The notes: generated by a model from the sequence alone, not told the origin. Counted from the first letter of the stretch, positions 32,828 through 41,371 are shown. The stretch is DNA of 64,000 nucleotides from Thermoleophilum album (GCF_900108055.1 NZ_FNWJ01000001.1:310001-374000), one strand, 5' to 3'. Numbers and translations are program-made.

Positions 32828-33946
32828 ATGGCGACGGTCGCGTGCCCCGAGCGCTTTCTGTACGACGCGATGCGCGCCGGGCTGGTGCTCGGCTGGCTGT
32901 CGGTCACCGCGGTGCTGGCCGCGCTGGCGCTCGGGGTGCACGTCGAGCGCCTGGAGGCGGTGCTGGGGCTGACCACGGCCGCCGCCGCCGCCCACAGCGC
33001 GATCGCCGCCGTGCCGTGGCGGCGCTGGCTGCCCGCCCGCCGCGGCCGCGTGCTGCTGGACCTGTGGTCGGTCGGGCTGCTCGGCTACGTCACGCTGCTA
33101 GTGATCGCGGCCGGCGCGCACACCGGCCTTGACCTGCTGCTGTTCCTCGTCGTGCCGTTCCTCGCGCTCGCCCACGACGGGCGCCGCCGCGCGCTGTTTC
33201 TGGCCGGCGCCGCGCTGGCCTACCTGGCCGCGATGGCGCTCGCGCCCGACCCGTTGGCGCTCGGCGCCGTCGCGCTGCGCGGCGTGCTGCTGTGCGCCGT
33301 CGCGGTGCTGGCGCTGATCCTCGACCGCGCGGTCCGCCACGAGGCCGCCGCCCGGGCCCAGGCCGCAGCCCGCGCCGAGCTCGAGCACGCCCTGCTCGCC
33401 GAATCCCACCACCGCGTCAAGAACAGCCTGCAGACCGTCGCCGACCTGCTGCTGCTCAGCCGCCCCGGCAACGGCGACGGCGACGGCTTCGATCGCACCG
33501 CCGAGCGCATCCGCGCGATCGCCGCCGTCCACCACCTGCTCGCCGACCGCCGCGGACGCGCCGTCACCGCCGCCGAGCTGCTGCACGGCGTCGCGCGCGC
33601 CGCCGCCCCCGACACCCCCTGCCAGGTACAGGCCGACGATGTCCTGCTCGCGCCCGCCCAGGCCCAGCAGCTCGGGATCGTCGCCAACGAGCTGATCGCC
33701 AACGCCGCCCGCCACGGCCATCCGCCGATCTCCGTGCGCCTCACGCTCGGCGACCACGCCCGCCTCGACGTCCACGACGCCGGCGGCGCCACCGCCAGCC
33801 AGCCAGACGGCCTCGGGCTGCGGCTCGTGCGCCAGGTCACCGAGCACGGACTCCACGGCAGCTTCACCCTCGCTCCCGATCCCGACGGCGGCAACCGCGC
33901 GCACGTGCGCTTCCCGCTGGTCGACCATGCGCGTCCTGATCGCTGA
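32828..33946 (+). CDS. Membrane sensor histidine kinase, HisKA_2 type
   Basis: A 372-residue kinase starting at ATG 32828. Residues ~15-170 form six hydrophobic helices with no recognised sensor domain. A short coiled region (AAARAQAAARAELEHALL) leads to the HisKA_2 phospho-His box ESHHRVKNSLQTVADLLLLS near residue 195. The ATPase domain has the N box VANELIANAARHGHPP and a G box QPDGLGLRLVRQVTEHG. HisKA_2 kinases such as EutW pair with ANTAR-type response regulators, exactly the partner encoded next, whose start overlaps this gene's end by 20 bases. The stimulus is unknown. Confidence 0.85.
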   Translation: MATVACPERFLYDAMRAGLVLGWLSVTAVLAALALGVHVERLEAVLGLTTAAAAAHSAIAAVPWRRWLPARRGRVLLDLWSVGLLGYVTLLVIAAGAHTGLDLLLFLVVPFLALAHDGRRRALFLAGAALAYLAAMALAPDPLALGAVALRGVLLCAVAVLALILDRAVRHEAAARAQAAARAELEHALLAESHHRVKNSLQTVADLLLLSRPGNGDGDGFDRTAERIRAIAAVHHLLADRRGRAVTAAELLHGVARAAAPDTPCQVQADDVLLAPAQAQQLGIVANELIANAARHGHPPISVRLTLGDHARLDVHDAGGATASQPDGLGLRLVRQVTEHGLHGSFTLAPDPDGGNRAHVRFPLVDHARPDR

Positions 33947-34526
33947 GGACAACCCGGTCATCGCCATGGGCCTCGCCGCCCGGCTGCGCGCCCTCGGGCA
34001 CCAGCCGCTCGGCCCCGCCCCCGACGGCCAGCAGGCGGTCGCGCTCGCGCGCGCCGAGCGCCCCGACCTCTACCTGTTCGACATCGACATGCCCCGTCTG
34101 GACGGTCTCGCCGCCGCCGCGCTGCTCGCCGGCGAGGGGCTGCGGCGCCCGATCGTCGCCATCACCGGCGTCGATGACCCCACGCTCGTCGACCGCTCGA
34201 TCGCCACCGGCGTCAGCGCCTACCTCACCAAGCCGATCGACGACCGCGAGCTCGACGCCGCGATCCGCCTCGCCTCACAGCGCCAGCACGAGCTCGAGGC
34301 GCTCGAGGCCGAGGCCGCCCAGGCCCGCGAGGCGCTCGCCGACCGCAAGCTCGTCGAACACGCCAAGGGCGTCCTGATCGACGCGCTCGGACTCTCCGAA
34401 CCCGAGGCGTTCCGCCGCATCCAGCGCACCGCCCGCCAGCGCAACCTGCGCCTCGCCGACGTCGCCCGCCAGATCATCGACCAGCGCGAGCTGCTCACCC
34501 CGCCGACGCGCGAGGACGCCCGCTAA
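33927..34526 (+). CDS. Response regulator with ANTAR RNA-binding domain
   Basis: A 199-residue protein. The receiver domain (1-120) has the acidic pair in VLIAEDNPVIAMG, phospho-Asp in DLYLFDIDMPRLDGL and the Lys in AYLTKPIDDRE. A coiled-coil linker (residues ~125-145) is followed by the ANTAR domain: ADRKLVEHAKGVLIDALGLS and EPEAFRRIQRTARQRNLRLA with VARQII. ANTAR proteins bind paired hairpins in nascent RNA and prevent termination. It overlaps the kinase gene, forming a EutW/EutV-like pair. No obvious dual-hairpin target is seen immediately downstream, where an IS110 remnant follows. Confidence 0.9.
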   Translation: MRVLIAEDNPVIAMGLAARLRALGHQPLGPAPDGQQAVALARAERPDLYLFDIDMPRLDGLAAAALLAGEGLRRPIVAITGVDDPTLVDRSIATGVSAYLTKPIDDRELDAAIRLASQRQHELEALEAEAAQAREALADRKLVEHAKGVLIDALGLSEPEAFRRIQRTARQRNLRLADVARQIIDQRELLTPPTREDAR

Positions 34527-34528
34527 CG

Positions 34529-34847
34529 CTAACGAGCGCTCGGGCGGGCGTCCACGCCCGCAGCCACCACGCCCGCAGGCCGCGGGGAGCCCGCGCCACG
34601 TCCCGGCCAGCCGGCCGGCGCGTCCCCGGGCCCATCTTGCGCCTGGTCCACGCCGCGCCCGGACACATGCCGGGGTCCTCGATCGCCCAGACGCGCTCGC
34701 CGTCGAGACCGCGCGCCCAGCGCCCCGCGGCCAGCATCCCGTCGACCTTGGCATTCACCGCCCGCGTCGCAACAGCCTGGCCCGTTGCCGCGGAGACGGC
34801 CGCCAGCGTGTGCGTGCTCTTGTGAGTGTCCGCGCCGATCACGATCA
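34529..34847 (-). pseudogene. IS110-family transposase fragment
   Basis: From ATG 34847 the sequence MIVIGADTHKSTHTLAAVSA is the classic start of IS110 transposases, with the first catalytic Asp in GADTHK. It continues through TRAVNAKVDGMLAAGRWARG and ERVWAIEDPGM, after which all frames lose similarity. The rest of the RuvC-like domain and the C-terminal Tnp_20 domain are missing. The fragment ends next to the response regulator stop. It is a dead remnant showing past transposition near the right end of the accessory block. Confidence 0.7.
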
Positions 34848-35126
34848 TGCAACCCCCGTCCCTTCCTCGATGACATCCGTCGAAGCGGACCTCCGGCGGA
34901 CGCACCTCAGTGGGGGCGATGCCACGCTCCTTATCAAGTCACGCCGGCGATCCTCGGCGGTGACGAGCGACACAACGCATGAAGGTCAGACCCATTTGGC
35001 CGACAGCGACCGTAAGGGCCAGCTTGCCACCGGCCGAGGAGCCTTCAGCACCGGTCAGACGACACCGTCCGTGATGTCGAGGTTCCCATTGAGAGCGACG
35101 GTATCCCGTCGCGGTGCGTGCCGGGA
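34848..35126. other. Non-coding stretch upstream of the IS110 remnant
   Basis: About 280 bases with no convincing gene on either strand. In IS110 elements the non-coding left end just upstream of the transposase encodes the bridge (seeker) RNA, so a remnant of it may lie here. No RNA fold could be confirmed by eye. Confidence 0.3.
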
Positions 35127-35609
35127 TCACCGCGAGGGCTGTGATGGTCCGCCGTCGCCATCGGCGCCGACGTTCACGGCGGCCCTGGCAAGGCGAACTC
35201 GATCCTCGAGGACGCTCCGGCAAACGAGCGCCACTGCCTTGAGCGTGAGCGCATCGGGCAGCGAATAGACGGCGAAGTTGCCGTCCTGCCGACGAGTCAC
35301 GACGTCGCAGCGATGCAGCTCGTTCAGGTGCTTCGAGATCAGCTGGTGCTCGATGCCAAGCGCGGCAGCAAGCTCCGTCACGCTCTGCGGGCCGTTCGCG
35401 AGCACCTCGATCAGTCGGAGCCGCACGGGATGACCCATGACGCGGAGGCGCCGGGCAGCGGCCTCGACGACGTCCGGTGGCGACGGGCCCGTGTGCCGGC
35501 CGCTCCGACCAGACCGGCGTCCGGCTGGCGGCGCCGCCCCATCGCCGTTGGCCTTCGCATCCGCGGCCGTCGCCTTCTGGGCTCGGCTGTCCGCCTCGAA
35601 CGTCGACAC
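35127..35609 (-). CDS. ArsR-family transcriptional regulator
   Basis: A 160-residue regulator starting at GTG 35609. The first ~45 residues are a basic, Gly/Ala-rich extension. The winged helix runs from ARRLRVMGHPVRLRLIEVL through SVTELAAALGIEHQLISKHL, the recognition helix, to VTRRQDGNFAVYSL. It lacks the ELCVCDL-type Cys pair, so it is probably not an arsenic sensor; ligand unknown. A second ArsR-type gene follows upstream on the same strand at 35657. The two may have arisen by duplication and regulate a nearby efflux or redox gene that is not obvious here. Confidence 0.8.
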   Translation of the reverse strand: MSTFEADSRAQKATAADAKANGDGAAPPAGRRSGRSGRHTGPSPPDVVEAAARRLRVMGHPVRLRLIEVLANGPQSVTELAAALGIEHQLISKHLNELHRCDVVTRRQDGNFAVYSLPDALTLKAVALVCRSVLEDRVRLARAAVNVGADGDGGPSQPSR

Positions 35610-35656
35610 GTTGGTCGTGTCGGCGCACCGCTCAAGGCGCTACAACCGCGAAGCGA

Positions 35657-36016
35657 TTATCTCGGCCGTTGGTTGAGCACCCGCGGCCCGTCGCCGTCGG
35701 CGAGCGCGCGTAGCTCGGCGGCGACCTGCGCACCGACGTCGTCGAGCAGCGAGAGCGCGGACCGGTCCGCGAGCCGGTACCAGACCTGCCGGCCCTCGTG
35801 GCGGCGCTCGACGATGCGGTCGTCGTAGAGCAGCGCGAGGTGGCGCGAGACGTTCTGCTGCGTGGCGCCGAGGGCGTCGGCGAGTGCTTGCACGCACATC
35901 TCGCGTTCGAGATCGAGCTGCTCGACGATCCGGATCCGCAGCGGCTGGCCGAGCACCGCGAGCCGGTGCGCCACACGATCGACGAGCGGATCGGGGATCG
36001 GATGTTGGACCTGCAT
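35657..36016 (-). CDS. ArsR-family transcriptional regulator
   Basis: A 119-residue winged-helix repressor from ATG 36016 (MQVQHPIPDPLVDRVAHRL); an in-frame start at 36070 is also possible. Core: VLGQPLRIRIVEQLDLERE, then MCVQALADALGATQQNVSRH with the recognition helix, LALLYDDRIVERRHEGRQVW and a final helix. A single Cys in REMCVQAL occupies the place where ArsR/CadC proteins bind metal, but the second Cys is missing. The gene precedes the 35127 regulator by 47 bases. Ligand and targets are unknown. Confidence 0.8.
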   Translation of the reverse strand: MQVQHPIPDPLVDRVAHRLAVLGQPLRIRIVEQLDLEREMCVQALADALGATQQNVSRHLALLYDDRIVERRHEGRQVWYRLADRSALSLLDDVGAQVAAELRALADGDGPRVLNQRPR

Positions 36017-36185
36017 CGCCTCTGTCGGGGCCTCCCGCTGAAGCGATTTCCGCAAATTGGGAGCTTCCAAACCCCGCCCGGATCAGGCGACGGCACGTCC
36101 GAAGCTTCCCGGACGCACCCGTCTGCCGGCCCGTTTCGGGAGAAAAAGCGGGGAGAAAGCTCCGCGACAGCGCAGGCGCCCCCAT

Positions 36186-36210
36186 AAGAAAAACCCCGCA
36201 TTTGCAGGGG
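36186..36210 (-). terminator. Intrinsic terminator behind the tRNA-Arg 3' half
   Basis: On the minus strand CCCCTGCAAATGCGGGG forms a stem-loop (36194-36210), followed by TTTTTCTT. It lies 11 bases past the end of the partial tRNA, the normal place for a tRNA terminator, and supports the view that this side is original flanking DNA. Confidence 0.7.
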
Positions 36211-36220
36211 CTTGTTGGAG

Positions 36221-36262
<42 letters not shown>

Positions 36263-37102
36263 GCCGCGCGCTCGCACGGCACCGCGCAGGGTGATCGGCC
36301 GCTCACCCTGCGGATCGCCGGGAGTGAGGAACGGACCGGGACCGATGAACAGTGCCTGTGGAACGAGCTCGCGTCGCAGCGCCTCGAACTTCATGACGTC
36401 GCGCGCGTATTCGCGCGCCCCGTAGCCCCAGGTGCGCGTCGAGGGGCTGGTGCCCCAGAAAACGTTCGGTTCGTTACCGAACTCGACACCGGCGAGCGGG
36501 TATCCCTGGCGGCGCGTGTACTCTAGGAACGTACGCGCGTTGTCGGGCAGCCAGTTGTAGGCCAAGTCGCGCGGACCCGGCCCGGCGTTGATGCCGACCA
36601 CCACTTTGAGGCCCAAGTCCTGCGCGAAGCGGTTGGCGGCATCCCACTGGGCGCGGGTAAGTACGCGGCGGTAGTCGGGAGGTGGCTGCATCGCCGCTTG
36701 GCCGGACATGTCGTAGTAGGTCTTGTCGATATCGGTTCCGCTGATACGCAGGTAGGCGGGCTTGCCGCCGACTAGCGCCGCGGTCAGGCGACGCAGCGCT
36801 GGCCGCGTGAAGTCGAACGGCGGGAACACGCGGTTCTTGTTGGTCTGCGGGTCGGCGGCCTCGCCGCCAGTGACCGCCACGATGTCGATCGCGAACGAGA
36901 GGAACGCGGGGTCGACTTGCGCGAGCAGGCGCGAGCGCGTGGCATCGACCTGCGCGACCGCTTGCGCTTGCCTGATCGACGCCTCTGCGCCGCCACCGAA
37001 GGTCGCCGCTGCCAAGCCGACGCACGCGGCGAGCACGAGCCCCACTGCCCGCTTGCTCACACCGTGCGTCGCCCGAGCGACTCGAGCTCTGGACGACCGC
37101 AT
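36263..37102 (-). pseudogene. Truncated glycoside hydrolase, GH79-like
   Basis: ATG 37102 opens a protein with a signal peptide (AVGLVLAACVGLAAATF) and a TIM-barrel start. Heparanase-like features are VDPAFLSFAIDIVAV, KPAYLRISGTDIDKTYYDMS, GLKVVVGINAGPGPRDLAYN and the acid/base motif GVEFGNEPNVFWGTSP. The sequence is good to about GPGPFLTPGDPQGERP near 36300, then runs directly into the tRNA-Arg fragment; the frame stays open to 36083 but translates tRNA and flanking DNA. The catalytic nucleophile and the rest of the barrel are missing. The precise coincidence with the tRNA break suggests one recombination event. Confidence 0.7.
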
Positions 37103-37376
37103 CTTTTGATTCCCCCTGCCCTGCGCGCCTTTATTCGAACGCCCGGCGCGCTACCGGCCGCACGGTAACACAACCTGTACGTGTAATTCAAGAGGTAGAT
37201 GAAAAGGGAATCTGTAAGGCAGGCTCGCCCTTTCTCGGTGCCCTCGGTCAGTTCGCAGCCGCGGTCCCCCCAGCGTTGGGTGCAGCGACGAGGCCCAGTA
37301 GGCGAGCCCAGTGGGCCGGCCGAGCGAGCAGGCGCGGCGGGCAGGATCACGGAGTGGGTTCGCGAAGCGCGGCTCT

Positions 37377-37952
37377 GTGCAGGGTGACCCAATAACCGTT
37401 GCAGCTACCGACACCGCCTTCGGTTGGCTGGTGGTTCACGTCACCCGCCCGTTAGTGGTCTTCGCGTTTTTGGTGCTCGCCCTGCGCCTCGGCGGCAAAC
37501 GCGAGCTAGCGCAGGCCAGCGTGCTCGACCTCGCGGTGCTGTTGATCGTCTCCGAGGCGCTTCAGAACTCGATCATCGGTAGCGACACCTCGCTGCAGGG
37601 AGGCCTGGTCGCGGCCGGGACGCTGTTCGCTACGAACTACGCGTTCGCCCGCCTCCTCTACCGCAGCCCGCGCGCACGTCGCCTGCTCGAGGGAACACCA
37701 CGCGTGTTGGTCGAGGACGGGAAGATCCTCGTCGAGGCGTGTCGGCGCGAGGCGATCACCGAGGACGAGTTGCGTTCGATCGCGCGCGAGAGCGGCTTCG
37801 AGCGGCTCGAGGATGTCGGCCTGATGGTGCTTGAGCCGAACGGTCACATCTCGGTGATGGGCCCGCGCGCCGCCGAGCATTGGCGGCGCCAGCACCCGCG
37901 TGCGGACCGCGGCCGCCGCACGCGGAGACGACGCCCGGGGGCGAAGGAGTGA
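37377..37952 (+). CDS. DUF421 (YetF-like) membrane protein
   Basis: A 191-residue protein with three N-terminal helices (HVTRPLVVFAFLVLALRL, ASVLDLAVLLIVSEALQNS, GLVAAGTLFATNYAFARLL) and a cytoplasmic DUF421 domain: LEGTPRVLVEDGKILVEACR, EAITEDELRSIARESGFE and VGLMVLEPNGHISVMG. The family is widespread and of unknown function. GTG 37377 is chosen as the nearest start before helix 1; the frame is open upstream. The tail is very basic (RGRRTRRRRPGAKE). The stop is followed six bases later by another start with an AAGGAG site. Confidence 0.78.
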   Translation: MQGDPITVAATDTAFGWLVVHVTRPLVVFAFLVLALRLGGKRELAQASVLDLAVLLIVSEALQNSIIGSDTSLQGGLVAAGTLFATNYAFARLLYRSPRARRLLEGTPRVLVEDGKILVEACRREAITEDELRSIARESGFERLEDVGLMVLEPNGHISVMGPRAAEHWRRQHPRADRGRRTRRRRPGAKE

Positions 37953-37957
37953 AAGCG

Positions 37958-38041
37958 ATGCCAGAGCGTTTGTCCGACGAGGAGCGCGCCACGCTGCGCG
38001 AGCTCCTACGCGGGGCCCTCAGGGCCTCAGCAACACCTTGA
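37958..38041 (+). pseudogene. 5' remnant of a small gene
   Basis: ATG 37958 follows AAGGAG at good spacing and gives MPERLSDEERATLRELLRG then ALRASATP before TGA. The start looks real, a helical N-terminus, but the last codons overlap the end of the minus-strand alcohol dehydrogenase remnant, where the sequence changes. It is probably a gene cut short by the event that placed the dehydrogenase fragment here. A genuine 27-residue peptide is an alternative. Confidence 0.4.
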
Positions 38042-38723
38042 TGGCCTCCCGCTCAGCCATCGCCCGGTAGCCGGCCGGGGTCTCTTCGAGCGGGAGCGTG
38101 CGGTCGAAGACGCGCCCGGGATCGATGCGACCTTCGAGCACGTCGGGCAGAAGCTCGGGGATGTAGGTGCGGGTCGGTGCCGGTCCACCGGCGACCGCGA
38201 CGTTGCGGTAGAAGGAAAGGTCGCCGCCCGGCAGCGCCCGGTGCTGGGGAACGCCGACGCGGCCGACCGCCCCATCGCCGACCACCGCCACGCTTTTGCC
38301 CGGCTCGACGCGCGCGGTGATCGCCGCGTGGTGACCAGTTCCCATCACATCGGAGAGCGTCAAAAGCGAGGCCAGCAGCCGCTCGTCCTGCTCCTCTCCG
38401 AACGGCAGCTTGTAGAGGGTGCCGTCAGCCAGGGGGACGCGCACCGCCTCGGCCTGCGCGCCGGTGCCGGGCAGCGTTCCGAAAAAGCCGCCGCGCCGGC
38501 ACGCCGTGGTGAGCCCCTCACGGCAGATCTCGCAGCTGCCGTCGGAGATCGCGAACGGCATGATCACGAAGTCACCGGGCCGCAGCGACCTCACCTCGCT
38601 ACCGATCTCCTCGACCACGCCGATCGCTTCGTGGCCCATTGGTTGACCGTCGGGAGTTTCCGGTAAGCCGCGGTACGGCCAGAGATCGCTGCCGCAACTC
38701 GGGGCGCTAGTCGTCACCAGTGC
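38019..38723 (-). pseudogene. Zinc alcohol dehydrogenase with large deletions
   Basis: Recognisable medium-chain dehydrogenase parts: SCGSDLWPYRGLPETP, GHEAIGVVEEIGSEVRSLRP, then CEICREGLTTACRRGGFFG with structural Cys residues, and VEPGKSVAVVGDGAVG, the start of the Rossmann fold. It then jumps directly to VGVPQHRALPGGDLSFYRNV and the family C-terminus LEGRIDPGRVFDRTLPLEE. About 75 residues of the NAD(P)-binding domain are missing in frame, and the first ~25 residues of the family N-terminus are replaced by unrelated sequence. With no complete cofactor site, the product cannot work as a dehydrogenase. Confidence 0.7.
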
Positions 38724-39909
38724 GTTCTGCGGCTGGCTGGGCTTCGGCGTAGCAGGCGGACCGGCGCTGAGCACGGCCCGGACCGAAGCACATACAACAG
38801 CTACCGCGAGCGGCTTCGCGCACGCCTACGGTCTGTGGTCACCCGGGCGCTACGACACCTGCCCCAAGCGTCTCCACGACTCGTTCGTGGTGCGCGGCCC
38901 CGACGGCAAGCTCTATCCGACCTGGCATCCGCCGCGCGCGCGACTCCCCAACGGCGAATGGTGCACGTTTGGTCACGAGCACGGTCGCGACCCCCGCGGC
39001 TCGCGACTCTACGGCTGGCGTCACGAGGACCACGTGAGCCACAAGATCGAGTGGCAGAACGACGTGCCGCTCGAACGGTCGCTTCCCGGCGGCGGTCGCC
39101 GACGCACCAGCGTGCGCTGCGACTTTCTCGTGAAGATCCACCAGGGCACGCACTCCGCCGACGCCTTCGGCAACAACCTCCACGAGCTGATCTACGCCGT
39201 TCGCTGCAGCGACGGCACAGCACTGATCGCGACGCTGCTCTCGGCGTTCGGCGCTCCCAACCAATTCGTCCGCGCCTGCGACAAGCGCACGGTGATCGCC
39301 GCCGGCCCCGCCTTCGCGCAGCCGGCTTCCGGGGGCGCCCGCCTGATTCCCGACGCGAGCTGCGTCCGCCGCTACCTACTGGTGCCCGCGGGGAGGTTCT
39401 CCGACTTCTCGCGAGCGCTCTACGAAGATTGGCTGTCGGCGAACTATCTGCGCACCCTTGGGGGCCGTCTGCTCGCTTACTTCGACCCGCACTTCGCCGT
39501 CTTCAACCCGTCGCGGTACGCCTCGAGCGACGCGCCGCCCGAGCTCGAGCGCTCGATCGCGACCTGCTGGCTTACGGAGGCCGGCGACCAGCGGGCGCGG
39601 GGCGGAGCTTGCGATGCGGCGACCCGCTACGGCGCGCGAACCACGCCGCTGCCGTTCGACAGCCCGGAGTCGCCGTTCGACGGCACCCATCGCGAGGTTT
39701 ACTTCAACCAGACGTTGGTCGATAACGCCGGCGGCCCGGTGCACTGGTGGACCGACCCGTTCGGCGGCCATGCGCGCCGACAGCCCTTCCCCGGCGCGAT
39801 CCGCCAGTACTTGGCGCCGCGCTCCAACCGTTCCTGGCCAACGCTCGAGTCGCAAGCGTTCGGCGCCAGGCGCCCCTACGACGCCCCTGGCGTGCACGCA
39901 CCGAACTAG
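38701..39909 (+). CDS. Secreted protein of unknown function, start missing
   Basis: The frame is open from 38647 to 39909. The first usual start is GTG 38887, but protein-like sequence runs upstream of it: VVTSAFCGWLGFGVAGGPA (signal-peptide-like), then GFAHAYGLWSPGRYDTCPKR. No ATG, GTG or TTG lies in frame before this, so the true start seems to be lost. The body has FGHEHGRDPRGSRLYGWRHE, DFLVKIHQGTHSADAFGNNL, VPAGRFSDFSRALYEDWLSA and VYFNQTLVDNAGGPVHWWTD, with many His and aromatic residues, as in extracellular carbohydrate- or metal-binding proteins. No family is recognised. The 5' end overlaps the dehydrogenase remnant. Confidence 0.5.
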   Translation, partial: GALVVTSAFCGWLGFGVAGGPALSTARTEAHTTATASGFAHAYGLWSPGRYDTCPKRLHDSFVVRGPDGKLYPTWHPPRARLPNGEWCTFGHEHGRDPRGSRLYGWRHEDHVSHKIEWQNDVPLERSLPGGGRRRTSVRCDFLVKIHQGTHSADAFGNNLHELIYAVRCSDGTALIATLLSAFGAPNQFVRACDKRTVIAAGPAFAQPASGGARLIPDASCVRRYLLVPAGRFSDFSRALYEDWLSANYLRTLGGRLLAYFDPHFAVFNPSRYASSDAPPELERSIATCWLTEAGDQRARGGACDAATRYGARTTPLPFDSPESPFDGTHREVYFNQTLVDNAGGPVHWWTDPFGGHARRQPFPGAIRQYLAPRSNRSWPTLESQAFGARRPYDAPGVHAPN

Positions 39910-40055
39910 GGCGCTCAGGGTGCCGCTGTTCGCGGCACGGGCGGTGTCAGAAACGCCGCTCCTGCGCGCCCTCGATCTTTGAACACTTACGGAGGCGGCG
40001 GGGATCCCGCCTGCGGCGATCCTGCCATCGGGGATCCTGATCTCGGGGCCGACGC

Positions 40056-40328
40056 GTGGCTTTTCGCAGAGCAGTGAAACTTCTGGTCCGCGTCCTGGGG
40101 TTCGCGCTCGTGATCGTGCTGTATTTGGTGTTCGCGATATCCGTGCTTGTTGAGCTGTACGTAACGTTGTTGTTGGCGATGTTGTTTGGCGGCATCGCCT
40201 TCGTGGTTGTCCGTGAGTTGGCGCCCGTCCTCCTTTACGCCGGCGGCGCCTGGCTTGCCTGGATCCTCATCGGCCGGCTGCTCGATCGCATCGGTTTGGC
40301 GTTGGAGCGTCGCGGGTACCGGCTGTAG
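40056..40328 (+). CDS. Small membrane protein
   Basis: A 90-residue protein from GTG 40056 with three hydrophobic segments: LLVRVLGFALVIVLYLVFAI, ELYVTLLLAMLFGGIAFVVV and VLLYAGGAWLAWILIGRLLD. Arg residues flank the first and last helices. The coding DNA is richer in T and TTG/GTG codons than its surroundings, which partly reflects the hydrophobic product. It stands alone between two strand changes. No family is recognised. Confidence 0.5.
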   Translation: MAFRRAVKLLVRVLGFALVIVLYLVFAISVLVELYVTLLLAMLFGGIAFVVVRELAPVLLYAGGAWLAWILIGRLLDRIGLALERRGYRL

Positions 40329-40435
40329 CGGCGCCGCGCGCCACTTGGTCGCGACCACGCGCCTTGCACGCAGCCTGCGAAGGCAGCGCCGAGCTGCGCA
40401 GCTGTGTTTGCGTCTAGCTGGCTGGCTGCACCCAG

Positions 40436-41371
40436 CTAGCTGCCGAAGGCGACGGCAAGCGCCAAGTACAAGACGTAGGCGGCGAGCAGCATCGCCCCCT
40501 CCCACCGCCCGATACCACCCCGCAACTTGAGCATGAGACACAGCAGCAAGGTGGCCGCCACGCACACCGGAAGGTGCAGGGCGCGCGAGCTCGCGTCGAG
40601 CGTTAGCGGCTTGATTAGAGCGATTAAGCCGGCGTTGAAGGCCGCAAAGTGGATGACGGTGCCGAGCAGGTTCGCGACCGCGAGGTCGCCGCGACCCCGA
40701 CGGCTCGGCACTGTGACGCGCGCGACCTCTTCGAGCTCGACACTGGCCGCCACCACAGTGTTGCCGAGCAGCGTCGCGGAGACACCGAAGGCTTGCGCAG
40801 CGCTGCGAATGCCGCGTCCCAGCAGTGCGCCACCGACCGTCAACACGACAAGACCGCTTGTCAGCAGCACCACCCCGGGCACGCGACCGCGCCGCGGGGC
40901 GTCGACGGGGTCGTCGGGGTCGTCTCTGCGCTCGCCGCCCCGGGCGAAGCCCACGATCGCCACCGCGAACCAGGCCAGCAGCAACACGCCATCGATCCGC
41001 GAGAGTCGTCCGTCGCTGCCCAGCAACAGCAGCAGCAGCAGCAGTGTAGCCGCGACGTAGAGCAGGGTGCGCAGCGGCAGCTGGACGCGAATCGGCGCTG
41101 CCAGTGCCCCGATACCGGCCACACCGATCGCCAAAAAGGTGGTGCCGCCGAGAAAGGTGCCGGCCGCCGCCCCGGGCAGCCGCTGCAGGTTGGCGGCGAT
41201 GCCGGCCGCGAGGTTCTCGGCCTCGAAGCCAGAGAGCAACGCCGTTAGCGCGAACGCCGAGATGCCGATCCGAGCGGCGGTCGCGAGCAAGCCGTCGACC
41301 AGGCGTTCGGCACCCCAAACGACCAACGCCACACCGACCAACACCGAACCGATCGCCCCAAGCGCCGACAC
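40436..41371 (-). CDS. Sodium/calcium exchanger-family membrane protein
   Basis: A 311-residue protein of the CaCA type with about ten helices in two inverted halves. The two alpha-repeats are recognisable: GISAFALTALLSGFEAENLA and SATLLGNTVVAASVELEEVA, each with the acidic residue in the cation-binding helix, then LLGTVIHFAAFNAGLIALI. A charged cytoplasmic loop (FARGGERRDDPDDPVDAP) separates the halves. The start is GTG 41371, placed just before helix 1; the upstream open frame is not membrane-like. Substrate could be Ca2+ or another divalent cation. Confidence 0.75.
   Translation of the reverse strand: MSALGAIGSVLVGVALVVWGAERLVDGLLATAARIGISAFALTALLSGFEAENLAAGIAANLQRLPGAAAGTFLGGTTFLAIGVAGIGALAAPIRVQLPLRTLLYVAATLLLLLLLLGSDGRLSRIDGVLLLAWFAVAIVGFARGGERRDDPDDPVDAPRRGRVPGVVLLTSGLVVLTVGGALLGRGIRSAAQAFGVSATLLGNTVVAASVELEEVARVTVPSRRGRGDLAVANLLGTVIHFAAFNAGLIALIKPLTLDASSRALHLPVCVAATLLLCLMLKLRGGIGRWEGAMLLAAYVLYLALAVAFGS

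Noticed and set aside
40980-41045. CAG/GCAGCA-rich run considered as a trinucleotide repeat
   Set aside because: It codes for a poly-Leu membrane helix of the exchanger. The repeat is imperfect and explained by the protein.
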